Part shown: positions 25,871 to 37,027 of the stretch, piece after piece
How the letters are laid out: every line of letters starts with the position of its first letter
Position numbering within the stretch: the stretch's first letter is position 1
Source of the DNA: Flaccisagitta enflata
Lineage: Eukaryota; Chaetognatha; Sagittoidea; Aphragmophora
DNA length: 64,000 nucleotides
NCBI GenBank assembly: GCA_965153355.1
Contig: OZ231127.1
Span: 38,936,001-39,000,000 of the forward strand
Direction: 5' to 3'
The notes under the pieces: model-generated
What the model saw: only the letters and a program-made list of their open reading frames with translations
What the model was told of the DNA's origin: nothing
The model's database searches: none
Translations under genes and position numbers: made by a program

Positions 25871-26144
25871 ACTACACATTACTTGCTTCATCAGAGACAG
25901 ACAAAGACAGACAGAGACATACAGAAAGAAGACAGACAGTGAGAGTCAGACAGAGGCAGTCAGAGACAGAGACAGTCAGAGACAGTCCGATTTTTCTTTT
26001 CCAAGTCCCCATTGCGTGACACAACAATTTTAAGGTTTTTTTTAAAAAGTGAAAATACAAGATTTTGGATCTAGGCAAATCAAACAATTTTCTATTGATT
26101 GCACCCCACTTTTAAAAACCTTTTTTTCAAAAAAATATTTTGTG

Positions 26145-26325
26145 ATTTTTAGTTGCGGACACGCAACTCTATATGAGGCTTTGTCCGTCGGTTGGTCGGT
26201 CGGTCCATGGACATGAGTCGAAAAGTGAGGAAACAAGTGTTTTAGAACATTTTTAGTTGCAGACAGTTGCATTTCCGCCCCTGCCCACCCGTCCGCAACT
26301 GATGGCCGTGTATCAGGCCTTGTAT
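26145..26325 (+). repeat. Hairpin-family repeat, subfamily B, between two copies of a 110 bp segment
   Basis: GTTGCG-GACA-CGCAAC hairpin and CTCTATATGAGG, with the usual end CCGTGTATCAGGCCTTGT. A segment starting AAGTCCCCATTGC and running to GCACCCCAC occurs on both sides (26003-26110 and 26330-26440). Confidence 0.85.
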
Positions 26326-26329
26326 TTAT

Positions 26330-26695
26330 AAGTCCCCATTGCATGACACAAAAATTTAAAGTTTTTTTTTTTAAAAAGTGAAAATACAAGATTTTGGATC
26401 TAGGCGCATCAAACAATTTCCTAACGATTGCACCCCACGTTTTTTTTCAGAAAAAAATCCTCATTAAGGGCTGTTTTGGGGGCCCTAAGGGCCCCCAAAG
26501 CCGTTCAAAATGTTGGTCGATGAGATCAACAAAGTTATGAGCATACACCAAGGTATCTTTAGGACCAAATTCAAGCTGATTTATTAGACCTCAAGCTCAT
26601 GCCGTTAGTCCCTCTAGACCGCCACATTTAAAAGAGAAATCGTAAAATTCACAAGGATTTAGATTCCGGATCTAAGGTCAATCTCTAACTGGGTA
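26330..26695. repeat. Dispersed repeat, copy of the 7925 element
   Basis: Matches 7925-8255 in the same order. Its first 110 bp are also duplicated upstream at 26003-26110, on the other side of a hairpin-family repeat. Confidence 0.75.
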
Positions 26696-26999
26696 CTCAA
26701 ATTTCAGATTCAAGATATTGTTGAGCTTAACACTTTTATTCTTTCGAAGCAAACTATACTTTGTGAGGAGTCGAAGAACATATGCTAAATAGAATTTGTT
26801 CGCCTCCTCATGAATACACGTCAATTTCAACTTCTATATATCAGTAATGTTATCTTTACTTCTCATTCACACCTGCTAGGATATTTTCTCTTAATGATGG
26901 AGGATAGCGGACCATAAGAGAAAGCAACTGTTGCGCCTCATTTAATCCACCAAACTACTATGTGATAGTTGGGTGCTCTACATAGCAAATGTTGGTTAT

Positions 27000-27490
27000 T
27001 TCTTTTCCTTCTCTTTAGGCAATATACAGTGGCCACTTCTGAGAACTTTTCTATTTTTATTTTTTTAAAAATCTTTCATCTTGTGTTTTTTAGAAAAATT
27101 GTTTTTGAGGATCTAATTTGCATAATGTATTAGGATAAAAACAATATGCTGACATTATTTAAAATAATTTTTGCAAATTTCTATGTTTCATAAAATTGTA
27201 ATTCTGCCTTTTCATAAGCTCTTTCATAGCTTATATTCTGATTTTTTAGTTTATTTTTATAAACATCATGATTTTTTAAAACAAATAATTGTTTTTTTAT
27301 AACAAAACAACACAGAATTTTGTTGAATTTTGGGAAATCTATGAGAACTTTATGGCCAAAACAAAAACGGAAAATGAAGGAATTATGAAAAAAAAGGTCA
27401 TCTTCATGGTTTATGCTCCTCCACATTATCTAAATAGGGTGAAGGGATACTCCCAACTTTTTCTATATGAAGCACCCAGATGTGATAGTT
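27000..27490. repeat. Dispersed repeat of about 490 bp, second copy at 50370
   Basis: Shares CTAATTTGCATAAT, CAATATGCTGACATT, AGCTCTTT.ATAG.TTATA and AGGGTGAAGGGATACTCC with 50370-50840, in the same order and orientation. No open frame is common to both. Confidence 0.75.
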
Positions 27491-27532
27491 GGAAAGATTT
27501 TATCAAGAATGAATTTTGGCCATTGTAACTAA

Positions 27533-27656
27533 AACAAGGCCAAGTAGGCCAATAAGATGCGACATGTGGATTGTAAAAGGAATGGGTTATCGACAGACCA
27601 ACCAACCGACCAACCAACCGACGATCACAGCCTGTTATAGACATGTCCAACCTAAG
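27533..27656 (-). repeat. Hairpin-family repeat, subfamily C, degenerate
   Basis: AACAAGGCCAAGTAGGCC, a GATGCGACATGTGGATTG segment, a (CAAC/CGAC)n core, GCCTGTTATAGACATGTCC and a decayed 5' stem. Confidence 0.7.
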
Positions 27657-28161
27657 AACGGTCGCGTACTCAACGCTTAAATTGTTCGCGTCAAATCTAC
27701 GCTTTGATTCCATTCTGCTATTTATATTCTTTGACCTCTCCTGACATAGGCTCACATTTATGCTGCTAGCTTCCTTCAGCGTCACTGAAAATATCTTCTG
27801 AAAACAGATTTGAATTGAAAATTTCATGTTCCACACGGTGAGAATGCGTGTTTTAGCGTGTTGGCCCTTATGAAGGCTCTAGAGATGGTATTTCACGAGT
27901 ATATCTGATCTTTGTCAAATAAATCGATTTTCATTGCAAAAAAAAATCATCATGGATGGTCAAATGACTGTTTTAGACGGTATTCAACAATAATCAAATC
28001 ATATTTAATGAGTATCATCCCAAAAAACCACCTTAAACGCAATCAAAAAATTTCCACTATCTTTTTTCCCACTGCTTTTGTCTTGAGGTTGGCACGGTTT
28101 AGTAGCCTACTTATATAACCAAGACAGTTAGTTCTTGTGCAAGTATATGTATAAACTCTCT

Positions 28162-28236
28162 CTATCTTTTTCTCTCACTCTCTCTCTTTCTTTCTCTCTC
28201 TGTCTCTCTCTTTTTTTCTTTCTTTCTTTCTTTCCT

Positions 28237-28308
<72 letters not shown>

Positions 28309-28340
28309 TCATTCTTTTTTTCTTTCTTTTTTTTTCTTTC
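28162..28340. repeat. (TTTC)n microsatellite
   Basis: CT-rich lead-in and then about 30 TTTC units, in the intron after nested exon 7. Confidence 0.95.
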
Positions 28341-28462
28341 TTCATTTCATCTTTCATGATCTTTGATTTCTTCCTTCCTCTCATGCTTTTTTTCTTTCCC
28401 TCTTGCTTTCTTTCCTTCTTTCTTGCTGACATTCTTTCTTTGTTTTCGCTTTCACCATCTTT

Positions 28463-28593
28463 GGGCAGCAGCCCCAGAGGGGCCGATAACCTACGGTTAT
28501 GATTCGGAAATTTTGATTTCACACCTCATTGACCTTATTTTTTATTAATCATAAAAGGGCAGCGGGAACCATTGACCATATGACGCTTTAGCA
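28463..28593. repeat. Composite element, nearly core-less copy
   Basis: GGGCAGCAGCCCCAGAGGGG, CGATAACCTACGGTTATGAT and, after 60 bp, AGGGCAGCGGGAACCATTGA. The minisatellite core is absent, so this may be the ancestral or collapsed state. Confidence 0.65.
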
Positions 28594-28626
28594 TCCTGTT
28601 GATGCTGCCTTTGCTCTCTCTCTCAC

Positions 28627-28861
28627 CCCTGGCGTTGATCGGGTTGAATCGGCTTTTATGGTGTAGATTCCGACCCAAACGAGTTCTTGTTTCGTTCCCA
28701 TGGTAACCACCACTCCGAACTCGTGATCCTCGCCGGGGTTGACAACCTCTTCCAACATCATGATCGGGATGTCGACGGCGATCGAGTGAGTCTTGTTGTC
28801 TTCGGTTTGTTCCAGATTCACGATTGTACCGATGTGAAGCGTCGATTGAATCGCATTGGTG
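28627..28861 (-). CDS. Nested gene exon 7: beta module
   Basis: Encodes STLHIGTIVNLEQTEDNK, HSIAVDIPIMM and EFGVVVTMGTKQELVWVGIY. Phases are 2 in and 0 out; the donor is GGG|GTGAGA, running into a short GA tract. Alternating hydrophobic residues fit a beta-sandwich. Confidence 0.75.
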
Positions 28862-28982
28862 CTGATGGTTAAAGTTTAAAACTCGTTCTAAGTCTAATGG
28901 CCGAAGACATGACCATTAACCAATGCTAATATAATAAGTGATGCGATAATGGCATTACTTCCCGCAGCCCTTCGCTCTTTAC

Positions 28983-29065
28983 CTGTTGTCTTCCTCGTGA
29001 AATGTGAGTTTCCCTTTGAAATTCTCTTTGATGAGATAATCGTAAGCGGATCCAGTTTCTCTCAC
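28983..29065 (-). CDS. Nested gene exon 6
   Basis: Encodes VRETGSAYDYLIKENFKGKL and TFHEEDN. The V..(12-20)..YDYL pattern recurs in exon 13, supporting repeated modules. Phases are 0 in and 2 out; the donor is AG|GTAAAG. Confidence 0.7.
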
Positions 29066-29340
29066 CTAGACAGCAGATAATTTTAAGTATCATCCACCAC
29101 AAGAAAAAAAAAAGTAAATTACAATTGTAATACGGTTGTAATACAGTTGGTTTTTCCTACATTCTTTCGTCTCTAAGATATTTAGCTAATCCATTTCTTG
29201 CTTTAGATACATCATATATAATTTTGCTCTTAATACACTGCATCTTACCTATGTGACGTTAGATGCTGAATATGGAAAGCCGTTTTGATTATAGATGGTC
29301 GGATAACCCGTCCGTCCGTCTATTCCTTGCTACGGTGGTT

Positions 29341-30130
29341 AAGGTTGGTTAAGGGGTCGGTTGGACCCCGTTCTGAATCGAGGGTGGTTTGTAGCCCACT
29401 GCTGTCTCACACAAGGTTTGAGACAAGAACGATATAACTATGCGTTTTTTTGCATTTTTGCATAGGTCATGAGCATACAAACCAAGAACCATCAAATAGA
29501 AAATTTTTCCTGTGGCGCTTCTTGAAAAAAACAAACAAAATAATTCAAGATTTTTAGCTTTTTTTTGTTTAGATAATTTTTCAGGTTGGTTTGACCTGTT
29601 TTTTGACAGCATAATGTTATTCCTGATAAAATTCTGATTCATTTGATAGGTCGCACTATATGGTTTTCTTAAGAAATAAAAATTTCATTTTCAAAGCCAC
29701 CATTACAAAATTAAAATGATGGCCTAAAATATTAAATTTTTTTTTAAAACCATATAGTGCGACCTATCAAATGAATCAGAATTTTATCAAGATTAACAAT
29801 ATGCTGTCAATACGTAGGTCAAACCAACCTAAAAAAAAATTGTCTATGAAAAATAAAGCTAAAAGTATTGAATTTTTCATTTATTTCAAAAAGGGCCTTC
29901 GGAAAGATTTTCTACTTGATGGTTCTTGGTTTGTATGCCCATGACCTATGCAAAAATGCAGAAAACCGCACAGTTATATCATTCTTGTCTCAAACCTTTT
30001 GTGAGACAGAAGTGAGCCACGGTGTTAGTTGGTCCCCGCTCCACATTGAGGGTGGTTTTTAGCCACGGTGATGGTGGTTTAGATTGGTTAAGGGGTTGGT
30101 TGGTCCCCGTTCTGGATTGAGGGTGGTTTT
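29341..30130. repeat. Direct repeats of about 60 bp flanking the foldback at 29401
   Basis: A unit containing GGTTGGTCCCCGTTCTGGAT, then GAGGGTGGTTTTTAGCC, occurs once at 29346-29398 and twice at 30018-30130. The foldback appears to have inserted into a small tandem array. Confidence 0.7.
29401..30013. mobile_element. Foldback element of about 610 bp
   Basis: The left arm GCTGTCTCACACAAGGTTTG returns inverted at 29990-30010, and the arms pair through GGTCGCACTATATGG at 29649 and its complement near 29750. The spacer is about 100 bp of A/T-rich sequence. It is embedded in a direct repeat described at 29341. Confidence 0.78.
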
Positions 30131-30131
30131 T

Positions 30132-30420
30132 GGGCAGCGGCCCTGAGAGGACGATCTCCTGGCCTGTATAACACAGGGGGACTTTCTTTCGTCTGTTTGT
30201 TCGTTCGTGCGTCCCCCCAGCTTTGAGGGTCATATCCCAGCCTCAAGGGTCAAATCCCAGTCTCAAGGCTCAAATCCCAGTCTCAAGGCTCAAATCCCAG
30301 CATCCAGGCTGAAATCCCAACCTCAAGGCTCAAATCCCAGCCTGGAGGCTTAAATCCAAGCCTGCTGACCATCACCTACAATCACCAACAAAGCGGGGCA
30401 ACGGGTATCGCTGACCTGAT
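30132..30420. repeat. Composite minisatellite element
   Basis: GGGCAGCGGCCCTGAGAGGA, then about seven units of the type CTCAAGGCTCAAATCCCAG, and an end GGGGCAACGGGTATCGCTGA. It directly follows the 60 bp direct repeats. Confidence 0.78.
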
Positions 30421-30596
30421 ATTGTCCTTGGGCAACTGGTTAGCCTTGCTACGGAGGACACAGCGGATACATGTTTTCGATCACTGCCGGTAATTTACTA
30501 ATTTTTATAAACGCCCCTGCTCCTTATCGTTTCATGTGATAAATTTTTGATCATTGCCTAAACACAGGTGAATCTGACCTTAAATGAATGAAGTAC

Positions 30597-30668
30597 CTGG
30601 ATGACTCCGACGGAGAAGGAGGCTTTAGATTCAGTGTCACTTTGATTCGCCTTCCCGAAAAAGTCGAC
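30597..30668 (-). CDS. Nested gene exon 5
   Basis: A 72 bp symmetrical exon (phase 0 to 0) encodes VDFFGKANQSDTESKASFSV and GVIQ. It lies between acceptor CCTTTGCAG and donor CAG|GTACTT. Short but open, it joins both neighbours in frame. Confidence 0.65.
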
Positions 30669-30920
30669 CTGCAAAGGCCACAACAGAAAATCCCGTTCAT
30701 CTCGTAACGGCTTCCTTGGCAACCTAATTTATCATTTACTATCACATTCAACCATTTTAGGCTTTTAACGTCAAACGACATTTACTCGTGTTTTTCCATT
30801 GCACAATGGGACCTCATTTAAGCTCACTTAAGTTGTACACTGTACAGGCCATTAACCGTTGACCATACGTGCCAGAAAAGAATTCATAGTGGGTTTTTCA
30901 GTGACAGTTTTTGTTTTTGT

Positions 30921-31129
30921 TTTTTAGTCGCTTGCTACGCGACTCTACACCCCGCTATGTTGGTCGGTCGGTCGGTCGGTCGGTTGGTTGGTTTGTCCCC
31001 GTTTTACTTTTTCGGCGTTTTCGAGCTTTTTGAGCCTACTGCTCCTGCCCAAATGCTCTAATGACCTTCTCCAGCACTGCTCTGCCCACCCACACGCGAC
31101 TGGGGTAGCCGTGTATCCGGCCTTGTTTC
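30921..31129 (+). repeat. Hairpin-family repeat, subfamily A
   Basis: TTTTTAGTCGCTTGCTACGCGAC, a (GGTC)n core, CACACGCGACTGGGGTAGCC and a TATCCGGCCTTGTT end. A subfamily B copy follows 100 bp later in the same orientation. Confidence 0.88.
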
Positions 31130-31227
31130 TCCTGCCTATTGCTAAAGCGATCTTGTCATCTTTCTGACTGAGCTTCCTCTCTTTCTTTTTTTTCCTTCGT
31201 TTTCCTCGTTCTTTCAGTTTTGTTTTT

Positions 31228-31434
31228 GTTTTTAGTTGCGGACACGCAACTCTATAAGAGGCTTTGTCCGTCCGTCCGTCCGTCCGTCCGTCCGTCCGTC
31301 CGTCCGTCCGTCCGTCCGTCCGTCCGTCCGTCCGTCCGTGGTGATCGAGTTGGAAAGTGTGAAAACGCGCATTTCCGCCCCTGCCCACCCGTCCGCAACT
31401 GGTATTGGCCGACGGCCGTGTATCCGGCCTTGTT
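31228..31434 (+). repeat. Hairpin-family repeat, subfamily B, longest tetranucleotide core
   Basis: Perfect stem GTTGCG-GACA-CGCAAC. The core is about 19 uninterrupted GTCC units, the purest in the window. It ends TATCCGGCCTTGTT and continues directly into about 450 bp of (TTTC)n. Confidence 0.9.
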
Positions 31435-31510
<76 letters not shown>

Positions 31511-31511
31511 A

Positions 31512-31546
<35 letters not shown>

Positions 31547-31550
31547 TTTA

Positions 31551-31628
<78 letters not shown>

Positions 31629-31671
31629 ATCTCTCTGTCATTCTTTCTTTCTTTTTTTTTCTCTCTGTCAT

Positions 31672-31754
<83 letters not shown>

Positions 31755-31824
31755 CTCTTTCTTCTTTCTTTTTTTCTTTCTTTCTTTTCGTCCTTTCCTT
31801 TTTTTTTTCTTTCTCTTTCTTTCT

Positions 31825-31882
<58 letters not shown>
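31435..31882. repeat. (TTTC)n(CT)n microsatellite, about 450 bp
   Basis: About 90 TTTC units with a few longer T runs and two CTCTCTGTCA interruptions, ending in about 26 CT units. Confidence 0.95.
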
Positions 31883-31885
<3 letters not shown>

Positions 31886-31916
31886 TTCCACCTCATTTCC
31901 TCTCGTTATCTTATAC

Positions 31917-32196
31917 CTTGACGTTGGTGGTGAGCTTCGGCAGAGCCATATTGAGACGGAATATTTCTGGTTTGCCAATTTTCATTTGCATATCCGTGGG
32001 CGTTTCCAATTGGAATTTCGGGTTTTTGTTTTCGATGTCTGTTACGGGCACTGGAGCTTCGCCTTTGATGTCGAGACGTTCGACGACGACTTTGGCTTTG
32101 GTGCCGCCGATGACGGCGCCGGCAGCCAACTCGTAATACTTGCCGGCCTCGATGGAGGGAAGAGGCGCCGCCGAAAAATTGATTTTGATTTTAGCG
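31917..32196 (-). CDS. Nested gene exon 4: beta module
   Basis: Encodes AKIKINFSAAPLPSIEAGKY, then YELAAGAVIGGTKAKVVVER and LETPTDMQMKIGKPEIFRLN. Phases are 2 in and 0 out. The donor AAG|GTATAA is followed on the - strand by (GA)n and (GAAA)n of about 450 bp. Confidence 0.78.
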
Positions 32197-32261
32197 CTGA
32201 AAATAGCATGAATATTTAAAAATTCTATTTCCTGCTTTGATCAGAGGGTTATTATGAAAAA

Positions 32262-32420
<159 letters not shown>

Positions 32421-32448
32421 TGGAGTATTATGAGAGCTCCCAAACACT

Positions 32449-32612
32449 TTTTTTAGTTGCGGACACGCATCTCTATAAGAGGCTTTGTCCGTCCGTCGGT
32501 TGGTCCGTTGGTCGGTCTGTCATGGTGATCGAGTTGGAAAGTGTGAAAAGGCGCATTTCCGCCCCTGCCCACCCGTCCGCAACTGGTATTGGCCGTGTAT
32601 CCGGCCTTGTTT
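32449..32612 (+). repeat. Hairpin-family repeat, subfamily B
   Basis: TTTTTAGTTGCGGACACGCATC, CTCTATAAGAGGCTTTGTCC, TCCGCAACTGGTATTGGCC and GTATCCGGCCTTGTT. One stem base is changed (CGCATC for CGCAAC). Confidence 0.87.
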
Positions 32613-32634
32613 TTATATAAGAGATAGCTTTTTT

Positions 32635-33075
32635 GGACTCAGCCTGGATGTTCTTAAATTTTCGTCTGTTTTCAGCCGATGTTCATAAATGTCTAAATTG
32701 TATAAAAATACCTTATCCAGAGCAGGTATCTTAAACTTTATAATTGTTATATTTTTTTAATAACAGGTCTTACATAAAAAAGTAACGATTTTCCTAAGGA
32801 GATCTAAAGGAATTTGGTACTTTTTTATGTAAGACCAGTTATTATGCCTGATTTCATAGACAAATTAAGAAAAGAAGTTATATTTAAAGATAAACCACCT
32901 ATATTTCTGAAAAATTTGAATTAAATTCATTTTTTAAATTAGAAACTTAAATAAAATTGTTTTCGAAAATGGCCAAAGCTGAATCTCATCCTGGGTATTC
33001 TCTTATTTTGTTCTTAAAATTTCGGCAAATCTCAGGCTCATATCTCTTATAAACTGGTCTCTTATAAACGTATCT
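32635..33075 (-). repeat. Dispersed repeat (about 400 bp), inverted relative to a copy at 48395
   Basis: GTTCTTAAAATTTCGGCAAA, then TCTCAGGCTCATATCTCTTA, match the complement of 48400-48500. GGTATTTTTATACAATT is also shared. It carries an internal palindrome: AACAGGTCTTACATAAAAAA at 32762 and its complement near 32823. Confidence 0.7.
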
Positions 33076-33226
33076 GAACATAATGCCCCGGTTGTTCTTA
33101 TTTTCGAACTTGTTTATTCGTTCAACATTTTGTTATTTTTATCATCATCGATTTATTTATTTATTTATTTATTTTTGCGCCAAACTTCGTAATTCTGCAC
33201 TGAGCAATTCTTGTTCATTGCTTCAC

Positions 33227-33456
33227 CTGCTCGCCGTATATTTGACGCGTCCAAAGTCGAAAAAGATGAGATTGTTGGCCCTGGTTTCCGAATCGGTCGA
33301 TCTGTACGTCGGATTGTAGTCTGCCGTCGTCGGTGACGCGTTCCCGTCGATTTCAACTCCGTCTATTTCGGTGACAGAGGCATCGAAGGCCGTCATCACC
33401 GGCTTGTCCGAGGAATCAATGGGAAGCACGATTTCTACTCCCACAATGTCGTCGAA
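33227..33456 (-). CDS. Nested gene exon 3: beta module
   Basis: Encodes FDDIVGVEIVLPIDSSDKPV, NNLIFFDFGRVKYTA and intervening polar residues. It runs from acceptor TATTTACAG (phase 0) to donor AG|GTGAAG (phase 2). The FDFGRV phrase recurs in related form (LHIGTIVN) in exon 7, suggesting repeated modules. Confidence 0.75.
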
Positions 33457-33562
33457 CTGTAAATATTTCAAGAGATGGGTTGTTGAGAGCGGCCTTTTAT
33501 TCACTGTCGCTGTCTCTCCGCAAGTATCTTTCTCTCTCTCTCTCTCTCTCTCTGGTGATTAC

Positions 33563-33864
33563 CCCATCCAGCGCGGTCATGGTGATGGTGAATTTGGTGA
33601 ATCCCCCGGGTTGTCCTTCTTTCTTGTCATTGCCGGCTTTGTCCTTTGTGTCTCCTTTGACCATATTGAATGTGAGTTTGGTCGGTGACGTCCCTGAAGT
33701 CTCCCGTCGACGCCGTCGACGCCGTAAATCTTCTCTTTCATACTCCTCCTCCTCATCTTCTTCCTCCTCATCATGCCCGTAGTTGTGTCCATTCACCTCG
33801 TGATCTTCTTCCTTCGTGTCTGATAAGTCTCCGTCGTAATCCTCCTCAGAATCCTCGGTCCATC
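33563..33864 (-). CDS. Nested gene exon 2: acidic segment and first beta module
   Basis: The acceptor is CTCCGTCAG, phase 1, rebuilding GWTEDSEEDYDGD. A long Glu/Asp run (EEEEDEEEEYERED), seven Arg residues and then TKLTFNMV and FTKFTITMTALDG follow. Strongly alternating charge suggests an exposed processed region after the signal peptide, and RRRRRRR could be a proprotein-convertase site. The donor is GGG|GTAATC, phase 0. Confidence 0.75.
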
Positions 33865-34181
33865 CTGACGGAGCTCACGTGGCAATTTGAAATGGTTAAA
33901 ATATGGTTTTAGTAGGTTGTTGGGTGGAATGTGATTGGATTGTATTGAACAGTATTGTCTTCACCATGTTTATTGTTATATGCAATTTTGATTTATTATT
34001 CGATATTTGTTATCTGGGACATATTTCAGATATTGTTGAGTTGTAATGTTGTCCAACTTTCGTATATACTTTGTATGTATCGACAGTGTCGTACATATTG
34101 TTTAAAATGTTGCTCATCGCGGCGCTGTTGCAGTGAAAATGAGAATGTTGTGCGGGACAGACACAATTGAGGACAACAGGT

Positions 34182-34375
34182 AACAAGGCCGGATACACGG
34201 CTACCCCAGTCGCGTGCGGGTGGGCAGTGGCCGTATTTGAGGTCACTTGATCACTTGGGTAGGAGCAGTGAGGCCACATACTGCAAAAACCCAAAAAAAG
34301 TAAAGTGTGACGGACTGACGGACCGACGGACCGACAAAGCGAGGTGTAGAGTCGCGTAGCACGCGACTAAAAAAA
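34182..34375 (-). repeat. Hairpin-family repeat, subfamily A
   Basis: On the - strand: TTTAGTCGCGTGCTACGCGAC, CTCTACACCTCGC, a (GTCC/GTCG)n core, CGCACGCGACTGGGGTAGCC and a GGCCTTGTT end. It lies just 3' of the signal-peptide exon of the nested gene, within its first intron. Confidence 0.88.
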
Positions 34376-34413
34376 TTGTGTGCAGAATCAGTAAATTGCA
34401 AATCACGCTTCAC

Positions 34414-34492
34414 CTGCATCAATCTTGTACGCCAGCGTTACTAGCAGGAACCCCGCCAGTAGCGCCCAACGAATGCGCGGCGTCATCATCAT
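34414..34492 (-). CDS. Nested gene exon 1: signal peptide
   Basis: Three consecutive ATGs are followed by PRIRWALLAGFLLVTLAYKI and DAG: a basic n-region, a 12-residue hydrophobic core and a small-residue cleavage site. The donor is GCAG|GTGAAG, leaving in phase 1. The frame stays open for over 150 bases upstream but holds no ATG there, so 34492 is the preferred start. Confidence 0.8.
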
Positions 34493-35467
34493 AGTTTTCT
34501 CGACGCCGCCGCGATTCGGCGTCGTTCCCGGTGTCGTCCGTCGAACTGCTCGTCCGTCCGTCGACGAGCCTTCGGTTGATGCCGGCGCGCCTCGGCTGTT
34601 GAACGGATTTCCGGTCGGTTTGTTGAGGCGTCTTTTTCTTCGTCCAAACACCGTTGTGGTTTAATTGGAGATCTTCGTTGTCGTCGCCCCAAGGGTGATG
34701 ACGATGAAGATCGCCGGGACGCGAGTTCGACGACAGTTTGAAGCTTATCGTTCGTTGATCTATCGATGGAAAAAAAATATTTTACGCTTTCTGAAAGGTG
34801 GAACAGAATGGGATTGCCAGTAAGAGCGAAAATATATTAGATACAGGTTTGAAATTGCTACGCAATAGGCAGTCATCGACTTGTCTTTGTCATCATCATC
34901 GTCATCGTCATCGTCGGCCGAATGAGAGTGAATTCCGTGTTTGCGGAACCGAACGTGCAAAAATTCGATCGCGTGCGCCTGAGGAGGAATCTGCGCGTTG
35001 TGGTCTTGTGGATCGATATTTGCTACCAACGGTTGGTAGCAGTCAGTTGATCGACTGTTGCACAAAACTAGAGTGTGATAGACTAATAATCAGAACATCA
35101 GAACATCAAATTGAAACTGACAGTCCCTTTTTGAGGGGGGTGGAGAGAGGGGGAGCGCGAGTCGATTGAAAAACTTGGTAACTGAGACAATAAAAAATGC
35201 TACGTTATGTATTAATGAACAACTTTAAAAAACAAAATCAAAGGATGACAGCCGTGGTAATTCTCATCGGTGTTTAATCTGGATCCTCATTTGAGATCGC
35301 AGTTATACCGGGGAAGACCACACAAGGCCGGATACATACTATCTGAAGGCCCCTGCCCACCCTTCACCAACGATATTTTAACCTGGCGTTACTTGTTTGA
35401 TCAATCAATTAGTGTAAGGACCCATATTTCGACGCATATCTGAGGAAATGGCAAAAAAAAGATATGA

Positions 35468-35627
35468 ACAAGGCCGGATACACGGCCAATACCAGTTGCG
35501 GACGGGTGGGCAGGGGCGGGGCGGGGCGGGTTTTCCCTATTTTCAACTCGATGACCCCGACGGACCAACGGACCAACGGACGGACGGACAAAGCTTCTTA
35601 CAGAGTTGTGTGTCCGCAACTAAAAAT
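35468..35627 (-). repeat. Hairpin-family repeat, subfamily B
   Basis: On the - strand: TTTTTAGTTGCGGACACACAAC, CTGTAAGAAGCTTTGTCCG, GTCCGCAACTGGTATTGG and GTATCCGGCCTTGTT. A 3'-end fragment of the same family is at 35322-35365. Confidence 0.87.
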
Positions 35628-35730
35628 AGTGGTTTAGAAAGGTGCTATTAGCGCAGAAAACACAATCTCAGTCTCCCGGGTGACAACGTGCGCCTCAGAT
35701 ATTCGGTTTCCACAGACGCACGTAATCTAT

Positions 35731-36017
<287 letters not shown>

Positions 36018-36538
36018 CTATGGCAGATTGAAATAAGAGATACGATAGATAGATAGACTGATAGGTACAGAATGACAGAAAGACATCCTCACACATGAAA
36101 GAATAGTTCGTCGAACTGGTATCTGGATGGAAAAATTATGAAATGCGAAACGGCGCTCGCAACGTAAAACGCCAATATTTCTTAGCGGCAGTGGCAATGC
36201 AAATAGGATTTAGATCGATACGAAAAGAGGAAAATATATTGTATTGTCGCGCGTTATTTTGCATGTATTCGTGTGTGAGTTTGAAAAATGTGTCTGCATG
36301 TGAGCATGCGGTAAGGTTGAGATCTGAACCAAGAAGTAAGATATATGTTGCATAACTTTTGACCAGTCTTGTGATAATTTCTGAAGTCTTTCTGAAGCGG
36401 GAATATTTTTTAAGAGGTTTAAAGGATAGTTGTGATGGGCCCGGATTAAACACCAGTTAGACTTAGAGCTCCAAAGGCTCCTGTCCTTATTTTAGATGTT
36501 GTTGAGTAGTAATGTTGTCCAACTTTCATACACCGTGA

Positions 36539-36581
<43 letters not shown>

Positions 36582-36659
36582 ACACACACACACACACAAA
36601 CATGTTAACTGACAATCTCTCCACACCCACACCCCCTCCTCCTCCTCCACAATCCGCAG

Positions 36660-36828
36660 GCGTCTCAGCTCAGCGGGTCCAGTCGGGTCTACACCGAATG
36701 TGCTAAAAGGATATCAACGGTTTTTCTTTTTGCAACCCGATTTGCAAAATATATTCTACGCTGAAACCGAAGAAAAGAAGAAGAAAGGCAAAATTTCCCG
36801 CGCACTCGACGTATCAGAAATCAAAGAA
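36660..36828 (+). CDS. PLC exon 4: PH domain, middle strands
   Basis: The exon starts after a CTCCT-rich tract and CCGCAG, and ends GAA|GTGAGG. It encodes KGYQRFFFLQPDLQNIFYAE and then KISRALDVSEIKE, the second to fourth PH strands. This corresponds to the RFY.L....IW and I.. I.EVR patterns of PLC PH domains. Phases are 2 in and 0 out. Confidence 0.85.
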
Positions 36829-37027
36829 GTGAGGCTAAAAGCAACAAATTCTTCCTTTCCCGTTTAGAAAAAGCATGGAAACAAACAAGGAACATGGAAG
36901 GGGGGGGGGGAGGTCGAATACTCAATGACGTATTCTAACATAGGACCTAAGGCTAAGCTAGTTTGGGGTCAAATCAGAGACAACCGTTACTAAGCAGCGA
37001 ATTAAACGAAACCATTTTTTTCTTTTT

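Noticed and set aside
31220-32219. Open frames of over 200 residues rich in Phe, Leu and Ser, on both strands
   Set aside because: They are translations of (TTTC)n and (CT)n tracts plus a hairpin-family repeat; composition is that of the repeat in every frame.
34493-34651. In-frame upstream extension of the nested gene's first exon
   Set aside because: The frame is open but contains no ATG, is Arg-rich, and would bury the signal peptide internally.
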